Shown here: one piece after another, positions 31,189 through 40,921 of the stretch
Position numbering within the stretch: position 1 is the stretch's first letter
How the letters are laid out: every line of letters starts with the position of its first letter
Source: an uncultured Gammaproteobacteria bacterium
GTDB taxonomy: Bacteria > Pseudomonadota > Gammaproteobacteria > Enterobacterales > Psychrobiaceae
Reading direction: 5' to 3'
Length of the DNA: 64,000 nt
NCBI GenBank assembly: GCA_937139475.1
Contig: CAKZQF010000160.1
Location: 1 to 64,000, forward strand
The notes under the pieces: model-generated
The model's database searches: none
Told to the model about the DNA's origin: nothing
The model's input: only the letters and a program-made list of their open reading frames with translations
Program-made: the position numbers and the translations under genes

Positions 31189-32255
31189 TACAGTACCCCT
31201 TTAGAGCTCGGAAGCTCGGTGCCTTCAATCTTTATAGCTTGGCGTAAGGTGCGGCCAAATGACTTAAAAATCCCCTCAACAAGGTGATGGCTATTATCGC
31301 CACTGGCATTGATGTGTAATGTCGCTGCCATTGCACTTGATAGTGAGTGGAAAAAATGTGGCACCATCTCGGTGGCAAGTTCGCCAACGCGCTCATTGGC
31401 AAATTTTGCATCAAATTCGAGCCAGCCGCGGCCTGATAAATCTAGTGCACAGGTACATAGGCATTCATCCATCGGCAAAGTAAAACCAAAGCGGCCAATA
31501 CCACGTTTGTCGCCAAGCGCTTTTTTAAGAGCGCTGCCTAGTGCAATCGCGGTATCTTCGACCGTGTGATGGTCATCGATATGCAAATCGCCGGTAACGG
31601 CAACGTTGAGTTCAAAACCACCATGGGTCGCAATTTGGTCAAGCATATGGTCGAAAAAGCCAATGCCGGTGCTAATTGTGCTACCACCTTGCTTATCTAG
31701 GTTTACCGCGACACTAATTTGCGTCTCGTTAGTATTGCGAACGATACTCGCTTGACGTTCTTTGACGGTTAGTGCGCGTGCAATGTCATTCCAGTTAAGT
31801 GTCTTTGGATCGTATTGGAACGATTTAAGGCCCATATTGTTGGCAAGCTCAATGTCGGTATAGCGATCGCCAATAACGTAGCTGTTTTCAAAATCAACAC
31901 GACCTGCTTGTAATAGGTCTTTAACCAGTCCAAGTTTTGGTTTACGACAGTTACAGTTATCTTCATCGAAATGCGGACAAATCAGTACTTCGCTAAACTT
32001 AACCCCTTGTGTCGCAAAAATATCCATCATCTTGTCATGTGCAAGGTCAAAATCTGCTTGTGGGAAGCTATCGGTACCTAAGCCATCTTGATTTGACACC
32101 ATAATCAGCTCGTAGCCAGCTTGTTGTAGTTGCAGTAATACAGGCACTACGTTGGGCTCAAATACTAACTTCTCTAATGTGTCCAGTTGCTTATCAACAG
32201 GTGGCTCTTCTACTAAGGTGCCGTCGCGGTCAATGAATAATATTTTACTTCTCAT
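31188..32255 (-). CDS. hisB: Bifunctional histidinol-phosphatase / imidazoleglycerol-phosphate dehydratase
   Basis: 355 aa, the same size and fusion as E. coli HisB. The N-terminal HAD phosphatase (about residues 1-165) has the nucleophile pair D9/D11 in FIDRDGTL and the zinc loop [14 protein letters not shown]; the C-terminal dehydratase (about 168-355) has the metal-binding repeats [30 protein letters not shown] and [12 protein letters not shown]. It covers steps six and eight of the pathway. It lies 28 bases downstream of hisC. Confidence 0.98.
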
Positions 32256-32283
32256 TGGTATAAACTCTGCCTATATCATGTTG

Positions 32284-33351
32284 TTAAGCGGCTTTGCGCT
32301 TTGAAATTTTCGCTAATGTATCGCCTAAGCGATTCATCTCTAATTCATTACCTATACTAAAACGTAGGCAATTTTCTAATGTCTTTACTTGGTTTTGGTT
32401 TCGTACCACGATACCTTCATCGCCCAGGGCTTGGAACCACGTGCTGTCGTTAAAACGGACCAGGATGAAGTTTGCACCGGAGTGATAAATTGTTTCAACG
32501 CCCGCTAGGGTGCTAAGGCGTCGTGAAAATTGCTCGGCAAGCTTATTAAGCTGTGCAACTTGGGCACTCATTTTCTGCACGCCACCAAGGCTCAATGCCT
32601 GCGCTGCAATGTCACCCACTGGTGCGGGGATCGGATAGGGCGCTATCACTTTCTTAACGAGATTAATCACCTCATTATTGCTGAGCATGAAGCCGCAACG
32701 CAGACCTGCCAAGCCAAACGCTTTGGATAGGGTGCGCAGCACAACTAAATTATCGTATTTCTCAATCAATGACGCCATGGTGAGCTGTGGCGAGAACTCA
32801 ATATAGGCTTCATCGACCACCACTAAGCATTGCTGCTCTAGCTTTGCAACGATAGGCTCAATTTGTGCTGGGGTTAATGTTGAACCCGTAGGGTTATTAG
32901 GATTGCAAATAAACACCATCTTAGAATCATGTAATTTATCCGTTAATTGTGGGTCTAACTGCCACTCTTTGGTTAACGGCACGGTATTCACACCAACATT
33001 GCACGTTGCCGCACTGATAGCGTACATACCATAGGTTGGTGTGCAAATCGTGATCTGGTCTTTTCCCGGAACACAAAAAGTACGAATTAGCAATTCGATA
33101 GCTTCATCTGCTCCCCGGCTAGCAAGTACCTGTGTCTGGTCAAGCTTTGCGTAGCGTGCGTAGTTTTCGATAAGTTCGATTGGTTGAAACTCAGGGTAAC
33201 GGTTATAAGCTGGCTCATTATTGGTAAAGGGGGATTCATTGGCATTGAGCCAAATGTCACCACTACCACCGATTCGGCGAGCCGATTGATACGGTGTCAT
33301 TGCAAGTAATTCGGTTCGTGCAAGGCGTTGTACTAAAGACGTTGTAGCCAT
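32284..33351 (-). CDS. hisC: Histidinol-phosphate aminotransferase
   Basis: PLP-dependent class II aminotransferase of 355 aa that makes histidinol phosphate. Blocks NANESPF, SRGADEAIELLIR, FICNPNNPTGS and VVDEAYIEF are characteristic, with the PLP lysine in RTLSKAFGLAGLRCG (about residue 212). The ATG at 33351 (MATTSLVQRL) lies one base past the hisD stop; a GTG four codons earlier, overlapping hisD, is the alternative. AAGGTGAT upstream serves either. Confidence 0.96.
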   Translation of the reverse strand: MATTSLVQRLARTELLAMTPYQSARRIGGSGDIWLNANESPFTNNEPAYNRYPEFQPIELIENYARYAKLDQTQVLASRGADEAIELLIRTFCVPGKDQITICTPTYGMYAISAATCNVGVNTVPLTKEWQLDPQLTDKLHDSKMVFICNPNNPTGSTLTPAQIEPIVAKLEQQCLVVVDEAYIEFSPQLTMASLIEKYDNLVVLRTLSKAFGLAGLRCGFMLSNNEVINLVKKVIAPYPIPAPVGDIAAQALSLGGVQKMSAQVAQLNKLAEQFSRRLSTLAGVETIYHSGANFILVRFNDSTWFQALGDEGIVVRNQNQVKTLENCLRFSIGNELEMNRLGDTLAKISKRKAA

Positions 33352-33352
33352 A

Positions 33353-34642
33353 TTATTTATCACCTTGTTCTAAACGGATCGTTACCGCTTTAGCGTGTGC
33401 GTCTAAGCCTTCTGCCATGGCAATAGGCACAATTGAACGCGATAAACTGCTCAGTCCCTCAAACGATAGTTCCTGTACCGTAAATCGGCGGGAAAAGTCA
33501 GCTAAACTTAGGCTAGAGTAGCTATTGCACATGCCATAAGTTGGTAATACGTGGTTTGTACCACTGGCATAATCTCCAGCAGACTCTGGTGACCATTTGC
33601 CAAGGAATACCGAGCCAGCAGCATAGATATGATCTAATACGTCGCGTGGCTTGTCTGTCTGGATGATCAGGTGTTCTGGTGCGTAGATATTGCTTATTGC
33701 AATCGCCTGCGCTAGGTCTTCAGTCACGATAATTCGACTGTGCTCAATCGCACCTCGGGCGATATCCTGACGTGAAAGGGTACTAACTTGTCGTTCGATT
33801 TCATCGCCAACCTGCTGAGCAAGTTTACTACAAGGGGTAAGCAATATCGTTTGAGAATCACTGCCGTGTTCTGCTTGTGACAATAAGTCGGCGGCGACAA
33901 ATGATGCATCAGCATGCTTATCAGCAATGACTAACACTTCTGAAGGGCCCGCCGGCATATCAATCGCAGCGCCACCAACATTCATCGAAACTTGTTTTTT
34001 AGCTTCAGTAACGTAGCGGTTTCCTGGTCCAAAAATTTTATCAACTTTTGTCACTTCGTCGGTGCCGTAGGCCATTGCAGCAATTGCTTGGGCGCCACCC
34101 ACTTGATAAATACTGTCAACACCGCAAAGGTGTGCGGTGTATAGAATAATATCTGAGATCGGTGGGGGAGAACAAAGTATAATCTTATTACAACCAGCAA
34201 TTTGTGCCGGTATTGCAGTCATTAGTACTGTTGAGGGCAACGGAGCTGTACCACCTGGCGCATAAAGTCCAACACTGCGCAGGGCTTGCGTGCGTAATTC
34301 ACACTGCACACCCTTGGTTGTTTCTACCGCTACATCGACATGCCGCTGCGCTGTATGAAATTTTTCTATGTTGGCTTTAGCCAATGCTAAGGCCTGCTTT
34401 AATTCGTCAGAGACATTATCAGCTGCACGAAGAATCTCTTGCTGTGAGATAGCTATTTGGTTGAGCGTGATATTATCAAAACGGAGCGAATAGTCTTTTA
34501 ACGCTTCATCACCATTTTCCTTAACATTATCAATAATATTAAGTACCTGTTGATGCAACATTGCAGAGTTTTCAAGCGCAGGGCGCTCCAATACCGTTTG
34601 TTTGTCTTGCTCACTCAGCGAGGACCAGGTTAACGTACGCAT
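33353..34642 (-). CDS. hisD: Histidinol dehydrogenase
   Basis: Zinc enzyme of 429 aa that oxidises histidinol to histidine in two NAD-dependent steps, the last of the pathway. Family blocks visible: GLYAPGGTAPLPSTVLMTA, QVGGAQAIAAMAYGT, DKIFGPGNRYVTEAK, DMPAGPSEVLVIAD, and the zinc region DLLSQAEHGSDSQ (His/Gln ligands) plus NHVLPTYG. It starts three bases after hisG ends, and hisC follows directly. Confidence 0.98.
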   Translation of the reverse strand: MRTLTWSSLSEQDKQTVLERPALENSAMLHQQVLNIIDNVKENGDEALKDYSLRFDNITLNQIAISQQEILRAADNVSDELKQALALAKANIEKFHTAQRHVDVAVETTKGVQCELRTQALRSVGLYAPGGTAPLPSTVLMTAIPAQIAGCNKIILCSPPPISDIILYTAHLCGVDSIYQVGGAQAIAAMAYGTDEVTKVDKIFGPGNRYVTEAKKQVSMNVGGAAIDMPAGPSEVLVIADKHADASFVAADLLSQAEHGSDSQTILLTPCSKLAQQVGDEIERQVSTLSRQDIARGAIEHSRIIVTEDLAQAIAISNIYAPEHLIIQTDKPRDVLDHIYAAGSVFLGKWSPESAGDYASGTNHVLPTYGMCNSYSSLSLADFSRRFTVQELSFEGLSSLSRSIVPIAMAEGLDAHAKAVTIRLEQGDK

Positions 34643-34645
34643 GTT

Positions 34646-35542
34646 TTACCCCAGCATTTTTTCTATTGGCATAACTAGTATAGAGCTAGCGCCAAGTGTT
34701 TTTAGTTCTTCCATCGTTTCCCAGAATAAAGTTTCGCTACTTACTGCATGAACCGCTACTTTATCACTGTCACCTAGTGGTAGTATGGTAGGGTTTTCAG
34801 CGCCTGGTAATAAACTAACTATCTGTTCTACCGTGTCCTTAGGCGCATGTAGCATAATGTATTTCGATTCACGAGCTTGAATAACCCCATTAAACCGCGT
34901 CATTAATTTGTCTAGTAGCGCTTGTTTTTCTGGTGAAAATTCTTGTTGTGACTTAATCAACACCGCCTGGCTTTCAAAGAACACTTGTGACTCTTTCAGA
35001 CCATTGGCTTCAAGGGTTGCACCGGTCGATACTAAATCACAGATAGCATCCGCAATCCCTGCTCGAGGAGCGACTTCCACTGATCCTTTTAATGTCACGC
35101 TGGTGAAATCTACATTATTGCTATCGAGGTAGCGCTTTAATAGATGAGGGTAGGATGTAGCAATACGTTGCCCTTGGAAAGATTGAACACCGGTGTATTC
35201 CACTTCAATCGGGGTAGCAAGTGATAATCGACAACCGCCAAAATCCAAACGTTTTAATACGTCATAACCACTTGGCGCATTGGCTGCGATACGTTCTAGC
35301 TCTGTTTCTTCTAACTCATTCTCGCCAATAATCCCTAAATCACAAACACCATCCATGATCAGCGTTGGAATATCATCATCGCGCACCAGTAAAAGATCAA
35401 TTGGCTCATTTGTACAGTGAGCAATAAGACGTTGTGAGTTGGTATTGAATTTAATACCGCTGCCTTTTAGTAATTTCTTTGCCTCATCTGATAGGCGACC
35501 TTTCTTTTGAATTGCGATGCGTAATCTGTTGTTGCTTTGCAT
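34646..35542 (-). CDS. hisG: ATP phosphoribosyltransferase (long form)
   Basis: First and feedback-controlled enzyme of histidine synthesis. At 298 aa it is the long HisG, with a C-terminal ACT-like regulatory domain (about 225-298) that binds histidine, so no HisZ is needed. Catalytic blocks are [29 protein letters not shown] and [20 protein letters not shown] (PRPP-binding, about residues 155-175). It is the first structural gene of the operon and stands behind the attenuator. Confidence 0.98.
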   Translation of the reverse strand: MQSNNRLRIAIQKKGRLSDEAKKLLKGSGIKFNTNSQRLIAHCTNEPIDLLLVRDDDIPTLIMDGVCDLGIIGENELEETELERIAANAPSGYDVLKRLDFGGCRLSLATPIEVEYTGVQSFQGQRIATSYPHLLKRYLDSNNVDFTSVTLKGSVEVAPRAGIADAICDLVSTGATLEANGLKESQVFFESQAVLIKSQQEFSPEKQALLDKLMTRFNGVIQARESKYIMLHAPKDTVEQIVSLLPGAENPTILPLGDSDKVAVHAVSSETLFWETMEELKTLGASSILVMPIEKMLG

Positions 35543-35560
35543 TTTTTGTAGCTCCGAAAA

Positions 35561-35590
35561 TAAAAAAACCTCTGGTCTTCCAGAGGTTTT
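35561..35590 (-). terminator. Attenuator terminator of the his operon
   Basis: On the minus strand AACCTCTGG-AAGA-CCAGAGGTT forms a nine-pair stem followed by seven T residues, between the leader peptide and hisG. Position and shape are those of the his attenuator: a stalled ribosome on the leader's His codons would prevent this hairpin. Confidence 0.9.
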
Positions 35591-35650
35591 GTTTGTTGTT
35601 TGACCACTGAAAGATATTTTGTTGTCTTCCAGTCAAAATCGCCCTGAAAG

Positions 35651-35695
35651 CTAGGAGAGGGTGTGATGATGGTGATGTTTCAGGATAATAATCAT
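35651..35695 (-). CDS. hisL: his operon leader peptide
   Basis: Fourteen-codon ORF reading MIIILKHHHHHTLS, with five histidine codons in a row, 108 bases upstream of hisG and ahead of the attenuator hairpin. This is the classical design in which the supply of charged tRNA-His sets transcription of the operon. E. coli HisL has seven His residues in a row. The ribosome binding site is weak, and the exact promoter was not resolved. Confidence 0.9.
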   Translation of the reverse strand: MIIILKHHHHHTLS

Positions 35696-36029
35696 ATGTA
35701 AGCCAAACGTTATAATTTGTTAAAAAGTTGCCTTAGACTTTATGTTAGCCCGCAAAGAATTGCAACGGTTTTTTAGCAAAAAAGATTAGACTTATGGCTA
35801 TAAGTTATAGCGCATTTACGCTTATAACTGTTTTAATCTAAATACTCGGTATAAATAGTCAGATTCCATCAAATTAATCGTAGGTTAAGTTATCCAAGCT
35901 AAGCTCTTATCGTTTGTAATTTATTGTTCGCACGCTACTTTTTATTCGTTTAATCTTACTTCTTGGACTAAAGTAGGTGATGAGTAATGTTAGAATAATA
36001 AAATTTGTTTGCATTTAAAGGAAAATACC
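35696..36029. other. 334-base divergent region between hisL and mscS
   Basis: AT-rich and without a gene. It should hold the his promoter (a TATAAC-like box lies near 35708-35714 on the minus strand) and the mscS promoter. A near-perfect hairpin, AGTTATAGCG and CGCTTATAACT (35803-35812 and 35819-35829), stands alone in it; its role is unknown. Confidence 0.5.
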
Positions 36030-36866
36030 ATGGAAAACATCTCACAAGATAGTATACAAAAGCTTATTGAACAGGGCATCGAGTTGTCGATGCTATACCT
36101 ACCCAAATTGCTGCTTGCGCTGTTCACCCTAGTCGTAGGGTTTTGGGTCATTTCAAAAATTGTCAACGGTATTGGCAAAGTGTTGGAAATGCGCAAGGTT
36201 GAAGAAACGTTAAAAGGTTTTATGTCTAGCTTGATTGGCGGCGCGTTAAAAGTGATGCTGATTATTTCAGTTGCGTCGATGATTGGCATCGAAACAACCT
36301 CATTCATAGCCGTTATTGGTGCTGCTGGCTTAGCCATCGGCCTTGCTTTACAAGGGTCACTGTCAAACTTTGCTGGTGGCGTTCTGATCTTATTCTTTAA
36401 ACCCTTTAAAGTTGGCGATGTTGTTGATGCCCAAGGGTATGTTGGGATTATTAAGGAAATCCAAATTTTTAATACGATTATTACTACATTAGATAACGAG
36501 CGTGTAATTATTCCAAATGGGATTTTATCAAACGGACCGATTAAAAATATTTTTGCTGAGCCAATCCGCCGTGTAGATATGACGTTCGGTATTAGCTACG
36601 ACGATGATGTTTTAGGTGCCAAGGAAGTTGTGCGCGAATTGATCCTGGCCGACGAGCGTTTGCTAGAGTCTGATAAAGGTCATGAAATCTATGTATCTGA
36701 ACACGCAGATAGCTCTGTTAATTTGCTGGTGCGGGTGTGGTGTAATTCAGAAGACTTTTGGCCTGTGTACTTTGGCATGCATGAAAGCGTTAAGATAGCA
36801 TTTGATGCTAAAGGCATTACTATTCCTTACCCACAGCGCGATGTACACATGCACACCGTGGCATAA
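36030..36866 (+). CDS. mscS: Small-conductance mechanosensitive channel
   Basis: Inner membrane tension-gated channel of 278 aa (E. coli MscS 286). Three membrane segments lie at about residues 18-45, 60-80 and 85-110; the pore-lining helix is the Gly/Ala-rich stretch AVIGAAGLAIGLALQGSLSN. The beta domain (GVLILFFKPFKVGDVVDAQG) and the C-terminal cytosolic vestibule follow. The ATG at 36030 has AAAGGAAAA ahead and matches the family's N-terminus. It has its own transcript, ending at the terminator at 37040. Confidence 0.95.
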   Translation: MENISQDSIQKLIEQGIELSMLYLPKLLLALFTLVVGFWVISKIVNGIGKVLEMRKVEETLKGFMSSLIGGALKVMLIISVASMIGIETTSFIAVIGAAGLAIGLALQGSLSNFAGGVLILFFKPFKVGDVVDAQGYVGIIKEIQIFNTIITTLDNERVIIPNGILSNGPIKNIFAEPIRRVDMTFGISYDDDVLGAKEVVRELILADERLLESDKGHEIYVSEHADSSVNLLVRVWCNSEDFWPVYFGMHESVKIAFDAKGITIPYPQRDVHMHTVA

Positions 36867-36931
36867 GGGGTAACTACTCAAGCGTGGCGCTGTTTCAGTG
36901 CGATGCTTTATCGCTAAATTGTTTTAGCCTT

Positions 36932-37039
36932 GAACATCGCAGCTCTTTGTCATCGGTGGCATGGCCGCGTACCGTTCATCCTGAACATCGCAGCTCATTG
37001 CCGTCCGTGGCAACGCTGCATACCGTTCATCCTGAACAT
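36932..37039. repeat. 51-base tandem repeat, two copies plus six bases
   Basis: Two copies starting GAACATCGCAGCTC at 36932 and 36983 and a third start (GAACAT) at 37034 have an exact 51-base period with scattered substitutions between copies. Since 51 is 17 codons, one plus-strand frame stays open and repeats EHRSSL-SVA-TVHP, but it runs into the terminator and has no ribosome binding site, so it is not called as a gene. Confidence 0.8.
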
Positions 37040-37076
37040 AAAAAAGGGGCTAGCGATAATCGCTAGCCCCTTTTTT
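37040..37076. terminator. Bidirectional terminator between mscS and suhB
   Basis: GGGGCTAGCG-ATAAT-CGCTAGCCCC is a strong ten-pair stem flanked by six A residues before and six T after, so it works in both directions, ending mscS (plus) and suhB (minus). Confidence 0.95.
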
Positions 37077-37090
37077 GTCTACTCACCAGT

Positions 37091-37894
37091 TTAACGAGAT
37101 AAAGCTGGTGTTAGGTGTGGACGAATCTTACTTAGCAATGCTTTAACAACTTTAGGGTTACCAGAGACAATGTTGCCTGATGAAACATAACCGTGTCCAC
37201 CAGTGAAGTCAGTAACGATACCGCCAGCTTCTTTTACTAGTAATTCGCCGGCAGCTGTATCCCATGGCTTTAGGCCGATTTCGAAGAAACCGTCTAAGCG
37301 ACCAGCAGCAACATAAGCTAAATCAAGTGCAGCAGAACCTGCACGACGGATATCGGCAGTATCATCGAATACGTCAGAGAAGATCGCTAGGTAAGCATCT
37401 TTATAGTGTTTAACTTTGAATGGGAAACCAGTACCGACGATCGTTCCTTTAAGGTCTTTTGCCTTAGATACGCGAGAGCGGTAGGTGTTAAATTGACAGC
37501 CAGCGCCTTTTGTCGCCGTAAATAACTCATCGCGAACAGGGTCAAAAACGACCGCTTGTTCAGTTTTACCGTTTACTTTTAGTGCGATAGAAACACAGAA
37601 ATGAGGGATACCCTTGATGTAGTTAGCTGTGCCATCAAGCGGATCGATAATCCATTGGTATTCACTAGCTGTGTTGCCACTTTCACCGCTTTCTTCGCAG
37701 ATGAATCCGTGATCAGGGTAAGCTTTTTTGATTACATAGATAATCGCTTGTTCAGCTTCTTGATCAACTGATGTTACAAAATCGTTAGATCCTTTTTGTT
37801 CTATTTCAACTTTGTCTAACTGCTCTGTAGCCTGCATAATAACTTTGCCTGCACTACGGGCAGCACGAATAGCGATGTTTAGCATCGGATGCAT
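37091..37894 (-). CDS. suhB: Inositol-1-monophosphatase SuhB
   Basis: Magnesium-dependent phosphatase of 267 aa, the length of E. coli SuhB, which also binds the ribosomal RNA antitermination complex. The N-terminus MHPMLNIAIRAARSAGKV and the catalytic blocks EESGE (about 70), WIIDPLDGTANYIKG (about 81-95), and PWDTAAGELLVKEAGG (about 210-225) are those of the family; the metal ligands E, D, D of these motifs are intact. It is divergent from trmJ, as in related genomes, and precedes nothing on its strand until the terminator. Confidence 0.96.
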   Translation of the reverse strand: MHPMLNIAIRAARSAGKVIMQATEQLDKVEIEQKGSNDFVTSVDQEAEQAIIYVIKKAYPDHGFICEESGESGNTASEYQWIIDPLDGTANYIKGIPHFCVSIALKVNGKTEQAVVFDPVRDELFTATKGAGCQFNTYRSRVSKAKDLKGTIVGTGFPFKVKHYKDAYLAIFSDVFDDTADIRRAGSAALDLAYVAAGRLDGFFEIGLKPWDTAAGELLVKEAGGIVTDFTGGHGYVSSGNIVSGNPKVVKALLSKIRPHLTPALSR

Positions 37895-38139
37895 AGTGTT
37901 TACCTTTGGATGTTAAAGAACGATAAATCCAAGTCTTTTGACTCAGATTAAAACGGCGCATATCATACCAGAAAAACCACGTTAGGCAACCAAAAAACAC
38001 ATCAAAGCACAACCGGGTTCACGTTTTGACTTTTAAATCAGCTAAATTTTAATTAGGGATTATTTAACCTCGGTTTGTTATTATAGCGCGCAAATCCAGT
38101 AAGGCACCACATGTGCATAGTTGACATAGGAAAGTACAG

Positions 38140-38910
38140 TTGAGTATTTTGCAAACCGAGAACAAAGACACACCCCCTACATCTAATGAAGCACTTTTAC
38201 CAAAGGTTAAGGTTGTTTTGGTTGGCACCACGCATTCAGGGAATATTGGCAGTGTTGCACGGGCGATGAAAACCATGGGGCTGATTGACCTGGTATTAGT
38301 TGATCCTCAAACAGAAATCGATGACAAGTCGAATGCTTTAGCGTCTGGGGCAAGGGATGTATTGGCTAACGCTAGAATCGTAGGCACGTTAGAAGAAGCT
38401 GTCGCCAGCTGTGGGTTAGTGGTTGGCTCGAGTGCCCGTTCACGTACACTTCCATGGCCGATGCTTGAGCCACGTGAATGTGGGGTGAAGTTAATTTCTG
38501 AGGTAAGTACCCATCCTGTTGCCGTTGTGTTTGGACGAGAAAATAGCGGTTTAACCAATGAAGAATTGCAGCTTTGCCACTATCATGTGTGTATCCCAGC
38601 AAATCCTGAATACAGTTCTTTAAACTTGGCAATGGCAGTGCAAACTGTTTGTTATGAAATACGAATGGCCGCCTTGTCAGCGGTAGAGCCGATTGTAGAA
38701 GAGTACCCTAATATTGAAAAGTTAGAAGCTTACTATAGCCACCTAGAACAAACGTTACTTGATGTCGATTTCATTATTAAAGCACACCCAGGTCAGGTAA
38801 TGACCAAATTGCGGCGACTATTTAACCGGGCGCGCCCCGAGGAGGTCGAACTTAATATTTTGCGTGGCATACTAACCGCGACCCAGAAAAGGGCGGGTAC
38901 TAAAAAGTAA
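38140..38910 (+). CDS. trmJ: tRNA (cytidine/uridine-32-2'-O)-methyltransferase TrmJ
   Basis: SPOUT-class methylase that modifies the ribose of nucleotide 32 in tRNAs. The 256 aa protein starts at TTG (38140) with AGGAAAG ahead; no ATG fits. [19 protein letters not shown] (about 25-43), [15 protein letters not shown] and [19 protein letters not shown] (about 135-170) contain the knotted SAM-binding region. It lies between suhB (divergent) and the isc operon, the same order as in E. coli (suhB-trmJ-iscR). Confidence 0.95.
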   Translation: MSILQTENKDTPPTSNEALLPKVKVVLVGTTHSGNIGSVARAMKTMGLIDLVLVDPQTEIDDKSNALASGARDVLANARIVGTLEEAVASCGLVVGSSARSRTLPWPMLEPRECGVKLISEVSTHPVAVVFGRENSGLTNEELQLCHYHVCIPANPEYSSLNLAMAVQTVCYEIRMAALSAVEPIVEEYPNIEKLEAYYSHLEQTLLDVDFIIKAHPGQVMTKLRRLFNRARPEEVELNILRGILTATQKRAGTKK

Positions 38911-38986
38911 TCCTTTGGTCTAATTTGATTTAGTCTAGTGTAAACAAAGATTGTTATGATAAGATGCCCGCAAAATCCAGTAGATT

Positions 38987-39036
38987 AAACTTGACTAAAT
39001 TAGTTGGTTATATACTTGACTAACTTAGTCGGGTTT
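38987..39036 (+). promoter_or_regulatory. Two tandem type 1 IscR binding sites
   Basis: Two 25-base sites, 38987-39011 and 39012-39036, lie head to tail. The second contains CTTGACTAACTTAGTCGGG and the first CTTGACTAAATTAGTTGG; both fit the type 1 IscR pattern (YYGACTRWWWYAGTCRRS). They lie directly ahead of the iscR start and overlap the promoter, so [2Fe-2S]-IscR should repress the operon. Confidence 0.88.
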
Positions 39037-39044
39037 GGTGTAAT
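39016..39044 (+). promoter_or_regulatory. Promoter of the isc operon
   Basis: TTGACT (39016-39021) and TGTAAT (39039-39044) are 17 bases apart; the -35 element lies inside the second IscR site. The transcript would start near 39051, about 28 bases before the iscR ATG. Confidence 0.7.
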
Positions 39045-39078
39045 GCCGCTATAAGTTCACTTTAGCTAGGGCATCGTA

Positions 39079-39558
39079 ATGAAATTAACCTCAAAAGGTC
39101 GTTATGCAGTAACTGCAATGCTTGATGTTGCATTACATCAAAATGCCGGACCTGTTTGTTTAGCGGACATTTCTGAGCGTCAACGTATTTCACTGTCTTA
39201 CCTCGAACAGCTCTTTTCCAAGTTGCGTCGCGCAAAATTGGTGTCGAGTATCCGTGGGCCTGGCGGCGGTTATCAGCTTGCCTGTGATGCGTTAGATATT
39301 TCAATTGGTGCGGTCATTAGTGCGGTCAATGATTCTGTGGTGGCGACCCAATGTAAAGGCGAGAAGCCCTGTTCTCCCCGGGGCCGTTGCTTGACACACT
39401 CGTTGTGGAATGATTTCAGTGTGAAAATGCAGGACTTCCTTGATAGTGTTAGCCTTGGGGAATTGATGGATAACTCTGAAGTTATTGCCATTTCCAATCA
39501 ACAAAACATGGCGCAAGAACTACAGCATGACATATTACATACCAGTAATCTTGGGTAA
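39079..39558 (+). CDS. iscR: Fe-S cluster-dependent repressor IscR
   Basis: Rrf2-family regulator of 159 aa (E. coli 162) that senses Fe-S status. N-terminal winged helix with [15 protein letters not shown] and [17 protein letters not shown], then the cluster ligands C92, C98, C104 and H107 in [17 protein letters not shown], in the same positions as in E. coli. It heads the isc operon, behind two IscR boxes, and iscS follows after 121 bases. Confidence 0.97.
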   Translation: MKLTSKGRYAVTAMLDVALHQNAGPVCLADISERQRISLSYLEQLFSKLRRAKLVSSIRGPGGGYQLACDALDISIGAVISAVNDSVVATQCKGEKPCSPRGRCLTHSLWNDFSVKMQDFLDSVSLGELMDNSEVIAISNQQNMAQELQHDILHTSNLG

Positions 39559-39679
39559 GTAAAAAGAATAATAAGGCCTTGTAAGGGACCAATTAACATT
39601 TTTTATCATTGTAAATGATACAGTGATAGTAATAGCAATAGTAAGCCTTGGACCGTGAAGCTAAGGTGCGGAGTAATAG

Positions 39680-40894
39680 ATGAAATTTCCAATTTATTTT
39701 GATTATGCGGCAACGACACCAGTAGATCCTCGTGTTGCCAAAGAAATGATGGCATGTCTGACGATGGACGGTAACTTTGGTAACCCTGCGTCTCGTTCAC
39801 ACCGTTTCGGTTGGCAAGCAGAAGAAGCGGTTGATATTGCACGTAATCAAATTGCAGAGTTGATTAACGCTGATTCACGCGAAATCGTGTTCACTTCAGG
39901 TGCGACTGAGTCAAACAATCTAGCTATTAAAGGCGCTGCACACTTTTATTCAAAAAAAGGTAAGCACATTATTACTTCTAAAACCGAACATAAAGCGGTT
40001 TTGGATACATGTCGCCAATTAGAGCGTGAAGGATTCGAAGTTACTTATCTTGAACCACAGTCAAACGGTATTATTACGGTTGAGCAAATCGAGAACGCCT
40101 TACGCGATGATACGGTTCTGGTTTCGATTATGCACGTTAATAACGAAATTGGTATTATTCAGGATATTGCAGCCATCGGTGAAATGTTACGCGCTCGTAA
40201 AGTGATTTTCCATGTTGATGCAGCACAAAGTGCCGGTAAAATCGCCATTGACTTGAGCGAATTAAAAGTCGATTTAATGTCATTCTCTGGTCATAAGATT
40301 TATGGACCTAAAGGTATTGGCGCCTTATATGTACGCCGTAAGCCAAGAATTCGTCTTGAAGCGCAAACCCATGGCGGCGGCCACGAGCGAGGAATGCGTA
40401 GTGGTACATTAGCGACTCACCAAATTGTTGGTATGGGTGAAGCTTTCCGCGTAGCTAAAGAAGATATGAAAAAAGATCAAGCACATATCAAGGCATTAAG
40501 TCAGCGTTTAATTGACGGCTTGATGAAGATTGAGGAAACTCATCTAAATGGTGATCGCGAGTTAGGTTATAACGGCATTGTAAATATTAGTTTCAATTAC
40601 GTTGAAGGCGAATCACTCATGATGGCATTGAAAGATCTTGCCGTATCCTCTGGTAGTGCTTGTACTTCCGCCAGCTTAGAGCCTTCTTATGTATTGCGTG
40701 CGCTTGGGCTGAACGACGAAATGGCTCATAGCTCGATTCGTTTCAGCGTTGGACGTTTTACGACTGAAGCTGAGATTGACCACGCGATCGAACAAATGAC
40801 CTCATCAATCGGCAAATTACGCGAAATGTCACCACTTTGGGAAATGTTCAAAGACGGTATCGATTTAGACAGTGTTGAATGGGTTGCTCACTAA
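39680..40894 (+). CDS. iscS: Cysteine desulfurase IscS
   Basis: PLP enzyme of 404 aa that supplies sulfur from cysteine for Fe-S clusters and tRNA thiolation. Same length as E. coli Isc[19 protein letters not shown] start, PLP lysine in [12 protein letters not shown] (about residue 206), and the persulfide cysteine in [17 protein letters not shown] (about residue 328). GCGGAG precedes the ATG. The 121-base gap after iscR is the region where E. coli carries the RyhB-controlled site; nothing was resolved here. Confidence 0.98.
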   Translation: MKFPIYFDYAATTPVDPRVAKEMMACLTMDGNFGNPASRSHRFGWQAEEAVDIARNQIAELINADSREIVFTSGATESNNLAIKGAAHFYSKKGKHIITSKTEHKAVLDTCRQLEREGFEVTYLEPQSNGIITVEQIENALRDDTVLVSIMHVNNEIGIIQDIAAIGEMLRARKVIFHVDAAQSAGKIAIDLSELKVDLMSFSGHKIYGPKGIGALYVRRKPRIRLEAQTHGGGHERGMRSGTLATHQIVGMGEAFRVAKEDMKKDQAHIKALSQRLIDGLMKIEETHLNGDRELGYNGIVNISFNYVEGESLMMALKDLAVSSGSACTSASLEPSYVLRALGLNDEMAHSSIRFSVGRFTTEAEIDHAIEQMTSSIGKLREMSPLWEMFKDGIDLDSVEWVAH

Positions 40895-40921
40895 GCAGCT
40901 TGTTAAGTTAGGAGAAAAAAA

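Noticed and set aside
36884..37066. 60-codon ORF through the 51-base repeats
   Set aside because: GTG start without a ribosome binding site, ends inside a terminator stem; openness is explained by the repeat period being a multiple of three.
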